Source of the DNA: Bryobacterales bacterium
Lineage (GTDB): Bacteria > Acidobacteriota > Terriglobia > Bryobacterales > Bryobacteraceae
Direction of reading: 5' to 3'
Assembly (NCBI GenBank): GCA_003487005.1
Contig: DNFG01000328.1
Span: 2,765 to 24,956, forward strand
DNA: 22,192 nucleotides
The position numbers and the translations under genes were made by a program. The notes under the pieces are model-generated. The model had not been told where the DNA came from. It was given only the letters and a program-made list of their open reading frames with translations, and made no database searches. Below are positions 15,904 through 22,192 of this stretch, one piece after another. Positions within the stretch are counted from its first letter, which is position 1, and each line of letters opens with the position of its first letter.

Positions 15904-16971
15904 GTGACCCCCGGCTTTTTCACCCCCGAAGGCTCGGCCCGCTTCGCCGCAAGGCACCCCGCCCTCGCGGCCCAGGCGTTTTACCGGACCACCCCCGCCG
16001 GCGCCGTCTCCTCACTCGGCCTCGGTACCTATCTTGGGAAACCCGACGAGACCACCAGCGCCCGCTATGTCGACTCGATCCTTGCCGCTCTCCAAGGCGG
16101 TATCAATACCTTCGACACCGCCATCAACTACCGCTACACCCGCTCCGAACAGGACCTCGGCGAAGCCCTCCGCCGCGCCTTCTACGAGAATCTCGCCGCC
16201 CGCGACGAAGTTCTCATCGCCACCAAGGCCGGTTTCCTCACCGCCGGCGCCGTCCCTTCCAACCTTCATCCTTCCCACATCGCCGGCGATTCCCACTGCC
16301 TCCACCCCGATTTCCTCGCTGATCAGATCGCCCGCTCGCGCGCCAACCTCCGCCTCGACACCCTCGACGTCTTCTACCTCCACAACCCCGAAACCCAGCT
16401 TGCCCACATTTCCATGGACAAGCTCGAGGAACGTCTCCTCGACGCTTTCGCCCGCCTTGAGCAACTCTGCGCCGCCAACCACATCCGCTTCTACGGCGCC
16501 GCCACCTGGTCCGCTTTTCGCCTGAAACCCGGTCAACCCGGCCGCCTCTCTCTCCCCCGGATCCTCGAACTTGCACGCCAGGCCGGCGGCGGCGACCACC
16601 ACTTCCGCTTCCTCCAACTCCCTTTCAACCTGGGCATGCCCGAGGCTTTCACTCTCCCTCACGTCCTGCTGGACGGTGAACCCGTTAATGTCCTCGAAGT
16701 CGCAGCCAGCTCCGGCGTCACCGTCGTCGCCAGTGCCGCACTTCATCAGGCTCGACTCGTCAACGGCATCCCCCGCGACCTCCGTGCCAGGTGGAACGAA
16801 CCCCGGTCCGACGCCGAATTCGCCCTCCAGTTCGCCCGCTCCGCCCCCGGCGTCTCCTTCGCCCTCGCCGGCATGAGCCAGTCCGCTCACGTGCGCGAGA
16901 ACTTGGGCATCGGCGCCTACCCGCCCGCCCCCGCCGAGTCCTGGCTCGGCGTCCTGCAACGGGAGCGCTGA
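15904..16971 (+). CDS. Aldo/keto reductase family oxidoreductase
   Basis: A 355-residue (beta/alpha)8 NADPH-dependent oxidoreductase. The catalytic tetrad is visible: D71 and Y76 in FDTAINYR, K108 in ATKAGF and H160 in FYLHNPE. A C-terminal FALAGMSQSAHVRENLG segment matches the cofactor-binding end of the family. The GTG at 15904 is chosen because it follows a TACAAT hexamer at leaderless spacing. An in-frame ATG at 15805 would add 33 low-complexity residues (Pro-rich) and overlies a non-coding spacer without a ribosome site. It begins a plus-strand run with the UvrC-like gene six bp downstream. Substrate unknown. Confidence 0.88.
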   Translation: MTPGFFTPEGSARFAARHPALAAQAFYRTTPAGAVSSLGLGTYLGKPDETTSARYVDSILAALQGGINTFDTAINYRYTRSEQDLGEALRRAFYENLAARDEVLIATKAGFLTAGAVPSNLHPSHIAGDSHCLHPDFLADQIARSRANLRLDTLDVFYLHNPETQLAHISMDKLEERLLDAFARLEQLCAANHIRFYGAATWSAFRLKPGQPGRLSLPRILELARQAGGGDHHFRFLQLPFNLGMPEAFTLPHVLLDGEPVNVLEVAASSGVTVVASAALHQARLVNGIPRDLRARWNEPRSDAEFALQFARSAPGVSFALAGMSQSAHVRENLGIGAYPPAPAESWLGVLQRER

Positions 16972-16977
16972 CTCCGC

Positions 16978-18084
16978 GTGGAAACTTCCTTCCTCGCTCC
17001 ACCGTTCGCCCTCGACGAACTCCCCGATTCTCCCGCGGTCTTCGTCATTCATGCCGGAGACGCGCCCCCTTACCTCGGCCGCACCGCGCGCCTCCGTCGC
17101 CGTCTCAAGCGCCTTCTCGACGCCCCCGCCACCCCCTCCCGCCTCCTCAATCTGCACCAGCTCGCCACCCGTGTCGAGTATATCCTCACCCCCTCGCGAC
17201 TCTCCTCCCTCCTCGCCTTCCACCAGGCCGCTCGCGCCCACTTCCCCAGCGAGTACATCCGCCTCACCCGCCTTCGCTTCCCCGCTTATGTCAAGCTCCT
17301 CCTCGCCAACGAGTTCCCCCGAACCCAGGTAACCACCCGGTTCTCCGCCTCTCAGGCCATCCACTATGGCCCCTTCCGTACTCGCGCCGCCGCCGAACGT
17401 TTCGAAGCCCAAATGCTCGACCTCTTCCAGGTCCGGCGCTGCCAGGAAGACCTCGCTCCCCACCCCGACCACCCCGGGTGCATTTACGGCGAAATGGGAC
17501 GCTGTCTTCGCCCGTGCCAGGAAATCGTGTCCCCCGCTGAATACCGCTCCGAAGTCGCCCGCCTCTCTCAATTCATCCACTCCTCCGGCGAATCTCTCCT
17601 GACTTCCGTTCGTGCCGCCCGCGACCGCTCCGCCGGCAATCTCGACTTCGAAGACGCCCAGCGCCACCACGCCCGCGTCCAGCGTATCGAGCAACTCCTC
17701 AAACTCCGCGACGATCTCGTCACCGAAGCCGCCCACCTCCGCGGTGTCGCCGTCACCCCAAGCGCCCTCCCCGGACACGTCGAACTTCGATTCTTCCTCG
17801 ATGCCGTCTGGCTCCCTCCCGTCCTCTTCCGCATCGCCCCAGAATCTTCCGGCGCCATGGTCCCCCTCGACCGCCGCCTCCGCGAAATCGCAGAGCCCCT
17901 CGCCCCTCCCCGCATTTCCATCCGCGAACGTGCCGAACACCTCGCCCTCCTCGCTCGCTGGTTCTACTCCTCCTGGCGTGACGGCGAGTGGCTCTCTTTC
18001 GACTCCCTCGAGACCCTCCCCTACCGCCGTCTCGTTCGCGCCCTCGCCCGTGTCGCCGCCTCCTCCCAGCCCTCCCGCTTCTGA
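16978..18084 (+). CDS. Truncated UvrC-like protein with degenerate GIY-YIG domain, Cys cluster and UVR motif
   Basis: A 368-residue protein alignable with the N-terminal half of UvrC. The GIY-YIG-like region (about 15-100) reads AVFVIH...PYLGRTARLRRRL. A YGPF block (130-133) follows, then C155-x12-C168-x7-C176-x3-C180, close to the UvrC iron-sulfur cysteine pattern, and a UVR-type coiled motif LDFEDAQRHHARVQRIEQL (222-240) that in UvrC binds UvrB. The second nuclease (RNase H-like) and helix-hairpin-helix domains of a roughly 600-residue UvrC are missing. The metal-binding Glu of the GIY-YIG site appears replaced by Phe81. It starts with GTG six bp after the reductase. A DNA-repair accessory or a non-catalytic UvrB-binding protein is possible. 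It is not a full excinuclease. Confidence 0.8.
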   Translation: METSFLAPPFALDELPDSPAVFVIHAGDAPPYLGRTARLRRRLKRLLDAPATPSRLLNLHQLATRVEYILTPSRLSSLLAFHQAARAHFPSEYIRLTRLRFPAYVKLLLANEFPRTQVTTRFSASQAIHYGPFRTRAAAERFEAQMLDLFQVRRCQEDLAPHPDHPGCIYGEMGRCLRPCQEIVSPAEYRSEVARLSQFIHSSGESLLTSVRAARDRSAGNLDFEDAQRHHARVQRIEQLLKLRDDLVTEAAHLRGVAVTPSALPGHVELRFFLDAVWLPPVLFRIAPESSGAMVPLDRRLREIAEPLAPPRISIRERAEHLALLARWFYSSWRDGEWLSFDSLETLPYRRLVRALARVAASSQPSRF

Positions 18085-18184
18085 CCCCCGGTCCGTTTCG
18101 CCCGCTTCCGGTGTCAATATGGACTAGAGTGCTTCGGCGCGGGTGTACGCCCCGCCTTCAGACCGTTCTCGGAGATCATGACCC

Positions 18185-18664
18185 GTGGGACCGAAACCTG
18201 CCCCCAATAAAGAACCTCGCTTCAACGTCACCCTCCTTCTCGCTACAGGACTCGCCCTCTTCCTCATCGGCGGGGCAGTTGCCTTCTTCGTCTTTCGTTC
18301 CGGCGACGGTGAAGACCTCGGCTCCCTCACCGCCGAGGCCGAAGCCTACATGGCCCAACTCCAGCTCTCCGAAGTCGAAATGGAAGCCGCGGATAGCTTC
18401 ATGCAGACCACTCTCGTCGAAATCAAGGGCCGGATTACCAACAACGGCAATCGTCCCGTCCGGCTCGTCGAGGTGAATTGTATCTTCACCGACCCCTACG
18501 GCCAGCGCCTCCTCCGCGAACGCGTTCAACTCGTCCGTCCTCGTGGCGCTCCCCTCAATCCGGCGGACTCTCGCACTTTCCGCCTCGCTTTCGATACCAT
18601 TCCAGAAGGCTGGAATCAGGCGCTTCCCTATTTCGCCATTGCCCGCATCGAGTTCGTCCAGTAG
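18185..18664 (+). CDS. Membrane-anchored hypothetical protein with a C-terminal beta-sandwich-like domain
   Basis: 159 residues. A short N-terminal tail is followed by one transmembrane helix (about 16-37, LLLATGLALFLIGGAVAFFVF) and, after an acidic linker, a region (about 75-159) with alternating beta pattern: EIKGRITNNGNRPVRLVEVNC, then LVRPRGAPLNPADSRTFRLAF. This resembles extracytoplasmic FxLYD/DUF2393-type domains, although I cannot confirm the family. The start is GTG at 18185 with GGAGA nine bases ahead; the ATG at 18178 is in another frame and soon stops. The stop is 3 bp before the receiver-domain fusion gene, so the two are probably made together. Confidence 0.75.
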   Translation: MGPKPAPNKEPRFNVTLLLATGLALFLIGGAVAFFVFRSGDGEDLGSLTAEAEAYMAQLQLSEVEMEAADSFMQTTLVEIKGRITNNGNRPVRLVEVNCIFTDPYGQRLLRERVQLVRPRGAPLNPADSRTFRLAFDTIPEGWNQALPYFAIARIEFVQ

Positions 18665-18667
18665 ATC

Positions 18668-20314
18668 ATGGCTCACCTCTTGCTCATTGATGACGACCCC
18701 CTCCAACTCGACATTCGTCGCCGTCTGCTCGAACGCGCCGCCTACTCGGTCACCCCCGCCACCACCCCGGACGAGGCGCTCGCCTGCCTCACCGCCCATC
18801 CCCCCCACTGCATCCTGATGGACCTCCGCCTCCCTGATGCCGCCACCGGCCGCGCCCTCCTCCGCGACTGCAAGCGCCTCGCCCCGGATATCCCCGTGAT
18901 CGTCCTCACCGGCCTCCCGCAGGACCTCGAATCCGCGCCGGAGCGTCCCCTTGCTGGCGCACTCCTCCGAAAGCCAGTCCGCTCCGAGTCCCTCTTCTCC
19001 ACCATCCGGCGTCTCGCCCTCTGCTCCACTTTTTTCCTCCTCTTCTCCCTTGCCCCCGCCCTTGCCCAAATCCGGGATTTCCCCTTCTCTGTCGCCAACC
19101 CCCGCTCCGAACTCGTCGCCGACCTCGAACTCTCCTCGCCCGGCGCTGATTGGGCCCGTGCCGGCGCTGAAGCCGCTCTCGTCCGCCTGACCATCGCCGG
19201 ACTCCCACCCCAGCACGTCATCGTCTACGGCGGACCTCGCCGGCACACCTATTCGGTCTTCCTCGGTCGCCTGCCCGCCGGCGCCCACACCCTCCGCCTC
19301 TCCCGCGATTCCAAGCTCTCCGCCGAAAACGCCCGCCTCGAGATCCACGACGCCCGCGTCCGCGAGATCAATCCCTCCGATCCCGGCTACCTCCTCCTCG
19401 CTCACGCCCCCATCCTCTATCCCCGCTCCAATACCCTCCCCCGTTTCTCCGACATCCCTCTCCTCACCTACGCCACCCGCTCCAGCGATCGCAACCAACG
19501 CGTCCTCGAATACACCGTCATCTTCTCCAATGAGGACGGCGGCACCTCCACCCGCTCCCTCATGGCCCGCTGGGGACGCCCCACCGACATCGAATACGTC
19601 TACCGCGTCTGGCTCGATTCCCATGGCGCCCCCGCCCGGACTCTCATCCAGACCCGCGGTCACAAAGATGTCCCCTACGACGGCCGCCGCGAAGCCTTCC
19701 ACCCCGTCCTCGAGCCTGTCACCGACAATAATATGGTGGAACCCGCCCGCGGCAACTCTCTCATCCGCTTCCAGTTAGCCCCCGTCGATGCCGACCTCGC
19801 CAACGGTTCCCGAGAACTCGTCATGGACCAGTTCCCCCTTACCTACTCCATCGCGGCCAGGGAACTCCTTCGCGAAAAGAAACTCCGTGCCCCCGGCTCC
19901 CCCAACTCCGAGTCCATCTCCGACCCCCGCAATTATCTCACCGTCGAACTCAAACTGAACCTCAGCGGAGGCGCTGTCCAGATCCTCGCCGGCCGCCGGA
20001 ACTCCAACCTCTGGGCCGGCTCCTCCACCGGCCGCGCCGAAGACTTCATCACTCGATCCGGCTGGGTCCGCGCCGCCATTGAACTCCCGCCCAATACCGC
20101 CCCCGACGAAATCACCGCCCTCGCCGTCCAGTGCATGATCCGGCCCGATAATCGCGGCAAAACCACTCTCAAAACTGCTTCCTGCGCCGTCGAAGCCATC
20201 GGAAAAGTCTTCTTCCTCGGCAACGACTATCTCCCCCGCTCCCCTCTCCGCTTCGCCGACGCCCCAGCCGCCATCGAAGCCGGCGCCCTCGCCGTCTTCC
20301 GCCGCCAACCCTGA
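18668..20314 (+). CDS. Receiver (REC) domain fused through a signal-anchor to a large exported-looking domain
   Basis: 548 residues in one uninterrupted frame. Residues 1-112 are a response-regulator receiver domain with acidic D8-D10, phospho-acceptor D52 in HCILMDLRLPD, T81 in VIVLTG and K102 in LLRKPV. Residues 114-133 form a hydrophobic segment ending in APALAQ, like a signal peptide with a signal-peptidase site. Residues 134-548 are a beta-rich region with blocks HAPILYPRSNTLPRFSDIPLLTY, VIFSNEDGGTSTRSLMARWGR, TDIEYVYRVWLDSHG and EPVTDNNMV, unassigned to a family. No ATG, GTG or TTG occurs in frame between codon 77 and the end of the hydrophobic segment, so the exported part has no independent start. 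It would be a cytoplasmic receiver tied to a periplasmic domain. A merger of two genes is the other reading. Confidence 0.8.
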   Translation: MAHLLLIDDDPLQLDIRRRLLERAAYSVTPATTPDEALACLTAHPPHCILMDLRLPDAATGRALLRDCKRLAPDIPVIVLTGLPQDLESAPERPLAGALLRKPVRSESLFSTIRRLALCSTFFLLFSLAPALAQIRDFPFSVANPRSELVADLELSSPGADWARAGAEAALVRLTIAGLPPQHVIVYGGPRRHTYSVFLGRLPAGAHTLRLSRDSKLSAENARLEIHDARVREINPSDPGYLLLAHAPILYPRSNTLPRFSDIPLLTYATRSSDRNQRVLEYTVIFSNEDGGTSTRSLMARWGRPTDIEYVYRVWLDSHGAPARTLIQTRGHKDVPYDGRREAFHPVLEPVTDNNMVEPARGNSLIRFQLAPVDADLANGSRELVMDQFPLTYSIAARELLREKKLRAPGSPNSESISDPRNYLTVELKLNLSGGAVQILAGRRNSNLWAGSSTGRAEDFITRSGWVRAAIELPPNTAPDEITALAVQCMIRPDNRGKTTLKTASCAVEAIGKVFFLGNDYLPRSPLRFADAPAAIEAGALAVFRRQP

Positions 20315-20607
20315 TGCAACTCCCCGGCGACCTCCTGCAACGCCTCCACTCTCAACACACCCTCGTCCTCGCCCTCAAAATTACGCCCAAGGCCCCCCGC
20401 ACCGCCTGGGCCGGCGCCCTCGACGACGGCACCATCAAGATCCGTGTCGCCGCAGCCCCTGAAAAGGGGAAAGCGAACGAGGAACTCGTCCGCTTTCTCG
20501 CCCGCCAGCTCAATGTCCCCCCCGGTAATGTCGTGATCCTCTCCGGCGCTACCGCCCAGCGGAAACAGGTCCGCGTTTCTGCGGTGCCGGCATCACCCTC
20601 TGCATGA
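20314..20607 (+). CDS. DUF167 (YggU family) protein
   Basis: A small 97-residue protein with the family pattern: LKITPKAPRTAW, then DDGTIKIRVAAAPEKGKANEELVRFLA and VVILSGATAQRKQVRV. The function is unknown; members are widespread in bacteria and archaea. It begins within the TGATG stop-start overlap with the fusion gene upstream. Its last 59 bp overlap the convergent secreted-protein gene, in a part (PASPSA) beyond the conserved core. Confidence 0.92.
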   Translation: MQLPGDLLQRLHSQHTLVLALKITPKAPRTAWAGALDDGTIKIRVAAAPEKGKANEELVRFLARQLNVPPGNVVILSGATAQRKQVRVSAVPASPSA

Positions 20608-20968
20608 CCCACTCCGCTGCCGCCGGCGGCTCCCCCAACCCCGTCCGCGCCGTTCCCCGGATCTCGTTCCCCACCACCCGCCCCACCATCTGGTACACCA
20701 TCGTCCCCCCCTCGCGACGGTCCCGCCTCACCGTGAACCGCAGGTCATCTCCCACAATCGTCCCGTCCTCGATCTCCAGACGCCTGGTCTCGCTGAAATG
20801 GAAGGTCCCCATCAGCTTCGTCCCCTCCGTCCGCAAGACCACCCTCGCGGTCACCAGGCCCATCGGACTCTCCATCCGCCAGTTCCACTCCCCGTCCACC
20901 CGCCCCTGCTGCCCGCACACCACGACCCCTCCGGCCAGAACCGCGAACATCAGCGCCAGCCCTCTCAT
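20549..20968 (-). CDS. Secreted beta-rich hypothetical protein
   Basis: 139 residues beginning with a Sec-type signal peptide (MRGLALMFAVLAGGVVVCGQQ). The mature part opens with DGEWNWRMESPMGLVTARVVL and has repeated short strands: GTKLMGTFHF, LEIEDGTIVGDDLRF, MVYQMVGRVVGNEIRGTA. This pattern resembles small secreted beta-barrel domains common in Acidobacteria and Planctomycetes; that resemblance is from memory. The Cys at 18 lacks the small residue before it that a lipobox needs. The C-terminal tail overlaps the opposite DUF167 gene, so the exact end is less certain than the rest. Confidence 0.72.
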   Translation of the reverse strand: MRGLALMFAVLAGGVVVCGQQGRVDGEWNWRMESPMGLVTARVVLRTEGTKLMGTFHFSETRRLEIEDGTIVGDDLRFTVRRDRREGGTMVYQMVGRVVGNEIRGTARTGLGEPPAAAEWVMQRVMPAPQKRGPVSAGR

Positions 20969-21016
20969 GCCCGCAGAATATCAGCCGCCCTCCCCCGCTT
21001 CAACCCTTCGCTCGCG

Positions 21017-21859
21017 CTACCAGCGCAGCTTGTCGGGAAAATACTCCGCGATCAGCTCTTCATAGTACGGACGCAGCAACCGCGCATCCGGCGCACTGTC
21101 CGCCTTCGAATAGAGATCGTATGGATTGAACTTCCTCACCCACTCGAACATCTCCACGTCCCGCCCGTTCATCAGGTGCTTGTATGCCCCCTCCCGGTGC
21201 CCCGGGTAGAACGAGTGATACCGGATCATGTACTGCGCCTCTTCCGGCAGGTACTCTTTCGTGACGTGATACAGGTACTCGTCGTGCCCCCACGACAGCA
21301 TCACGCCGTCCAGTCCCGTCCCCGGTTCGTAGATCCCGTTCTCGGTTTGATACTCAGGCACCTGCGCGTCCGGATTCGCCGCGAAAAACTCAGGAAAGAC
21401 GATCTTCTCCGACCACGCACAGCCCACCGGAAACGTGTCGCCCACCACGGCCCACTGCGGCTCCCCCCACAACCACAACACTTTGCCCAGATCGTGAATC
21501 AGCCCCGTTAACTGCATCCACCGCGGCGCCCCGTCCCGCCGCATCGCCTCCGCCGTCTGCAGGTTGTGGTCGATCTGCGACAGATCCGTGTCCGGATCCG
21601 AGTCGTCCACCAGCTTGTTCAATTCCTCCATCATCGCCCAGATCCCCATCTCGGCATGATCCAGATTCAACCACTTCCGCCGCGCCTCCCGGTTGAAGTC
21701 CACCGTCTGCTGCGCGTGGTTCAGGCGGTAAAACTCCTTCACCCGTGGATGAACGGTTTCACCGTAGTCCCGGAACTCTTCCGGCTTCCGGTTCGGGTTA
21801 TACCTCTCGCGGACGCTATCGTCCCACTCGTCCGGATGAGAAAAAGGCTGAGATGACAT
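21017..21859 (-). CDS. Inositol oxygenase (myo-inositol oxygenase, MIOX)
   Basis: A 280-residue HD-fold di-iron dioxygenase that cleaves myo-inositol to D-glucuronate. All six expected iron ligands are present: H98 (DHNLQTAE), H122 and D123 (IHDLGK), H192 (WGHDEY), H215 (RYHSFYP) and D248 (NPYDLYSK), plus catalytic K126. The numbering almost matches the mammalian enzyme of about 285 residues. Other family blocks are [18 protein letters not shown] and [11 protein letters not shown]. The start is ATG at 21859 with GGAGG five bases upstream. No uronate or inositol genes are beside it; it follows fabH by 60 bp. It is most likely a catabolic enzyme for plant-derived inositol. Confidence 0.93.
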   Translation of the reverse strand: MSSQPFSHPDEWDDSVRERYNPNRKPEEFRDYGETVHPRVKEFYRLNHAQQTVDFNREARRKWLNLDHAEMGIWAMMEELNKLVDDSDPDTDLSQIDHNLQTAEAMRRDGAPRWMQLTGLIHDLGKVLWLWGEPQWAVVGDTFPVGCAWSEKIVFPEFFAANPDAQVPEYQTENGIYEPGTGLDGVMLSWGHDEYLYHVTKEYLPEEAQYMIRYHSFYPGHREGAYKHLMNGRDVEMFEWVRKFNPYDLYSKADSAPDARLLRPYYEELIAEYFPDKLRW

Positions 21860-21919
21860 GAACCCTCCTTGATGCTCAATAGCATACCAAGGAACGCCCC
21901 CGTACTGGATGAACCGGTA

Positions 21920-22192
21920 TCAGATTGCCCAGCGCCAGAGGTTCGCCCCGATCGTGAACCCCGCCCCGACCGCCGAGAACAGCACCAGGTCCCCCTTCTT
22001 CAGCCGCCCGTCGTTGATCGCCTCCATCGTCGCCAGTGGGATCGTGGCCGCCGTCGTGTTGCCGTACTTCTCGATGTTGATCACCACCTGCTCCGGTGAC
22101 AACCCCAACCGGTCCGCTGTCGCCTTGATGATCCGCAGATTTGCCTGGTGCGGAATCATCAGTTTCACGTCCGATGCCGGCGTCCCCGTCTG
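21920..22192 (-). CDS. fabH: 3-oxoacyl-ACP synthase III (FabH), C-terminal part
   Basis: The last 90 residues of a condensing enzyme that starts type II fatty acid synthesis from acetyl-CoA and malonyl-ACP. Two catalytic residues are visible: His in IPHQANLRI and Asn in [10 protein letters not shown]. The end [22 protein letters not shown] is typical of FabH and not FabF/KasA. The N-terminal part, including the active-site Cys, lies beyond the right edge. Confidence 0.94.
   Translation of the reverse strand, partial: QTGTPASDVKLMIPHQANLRIIKATADRLGLSPEQVVINIEKYGNTTAATIPLATMEAINDGRLKKGDLVLFSAVGAGFTIGANLWRWAI

Noticed and set aside
16978..18084. Calling this gene uvrC.
   Set aside because: It is about 60 percent of UvrC length, lacks the C-terminal nuclease and helix-hairpin-helix domains and has a degenerate GIY-YIG site, so the name would mislead.
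16012..18117. Very long minus-strand open frame (701 codons) opposite the aldo/keto reductase and UvrC-like genes.
   Set aside because: Composition is Gly/Glu/Val/Ala repeats mirrored from C-rich plus-strand codons, and both plus-strand genes have conserved active-site or domain motifs.

Overview
The window is a dense, GC-rich bacterial chromosome segment with no mobile elements, RNA genes or CRISPR. Gene content is housekeeping plus lineage-specific hypothetical genes. The pattern (histidine operon, an Aas-type fused acyltransferase/acyl-ACP synthetase with a UMF1 transporter, inositol oxygenase, many secreted proteins of unknown function, C-ending codons, frequent GTG/TTG starts) fits an Acidobacteriota-type soil bacterium. 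That placement is my inference, not proven by any single marker.

Region 1 (1-5692, minus strand) is a histidine biosynthesis operon read right to left: promoter-like element, histidine-rich leader peptide with a terminator/antiterminator arrangement, hisI, hisG (long form), hisD, hisC, a HAD phosphatase, hisB, hisH, and the first codons of hisF at the left edge. Most junctions overlap by 4-8 bp or are separated by about 10 bp. hisA is absent from its usual place between hisH and hisF, and no hisE is seen. The HAD enzyme sits where the missing histidinol-phosphate phosphatase would be expected. The leader (22 codons with six His) is the clearest regulatory discovery in the window.

Region 2 (5722-9172, plus strand) runs divergently from the his promoter: an Aas-like protein and an overlapping UMF1/Atg22-like MFS transporter, plausibly a lysophospholipid recycling pair.

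Region 3 (9197-11741, minus strand) has a secreted helical protein and an ABC exporter half-transporter. truB (11833-12723, plus) is divergent from the exporter.

Region 4 (12749-15767, minus strand) is TPR protein - yvcK (glmR) - glmU, putting UDP-GlcNAc synthesis next to a UDP-GlcNAc-sensing regulator.

Region 5 (15904-20607, plus strand) is an aldo/keto reductase (probably leaderless), a shortened UvrC-like protein with a degenerate GIY-YIG site but intact Cys cluster, a membrane-anchored hypothetical protein, an unusual response-regulator receiver domain fused through a signal-peptide-like segment to a large exported-looking domain, and a DUF167 protein.

Region 6 (20549-22192, minus strand) holds a secreted beta-rich hypothetical protein whose 3' end overlaps the DUF167 gene, a eukaryote-like myo-inositol oxygenase with all metal ligands, and the C-terminal part of fabH.

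The plus strand changes from G-rich at the left to strongly C-rich at the right, whichever strand is coding. No gap without a gene exceeds 300 bp once the his leader is counted.
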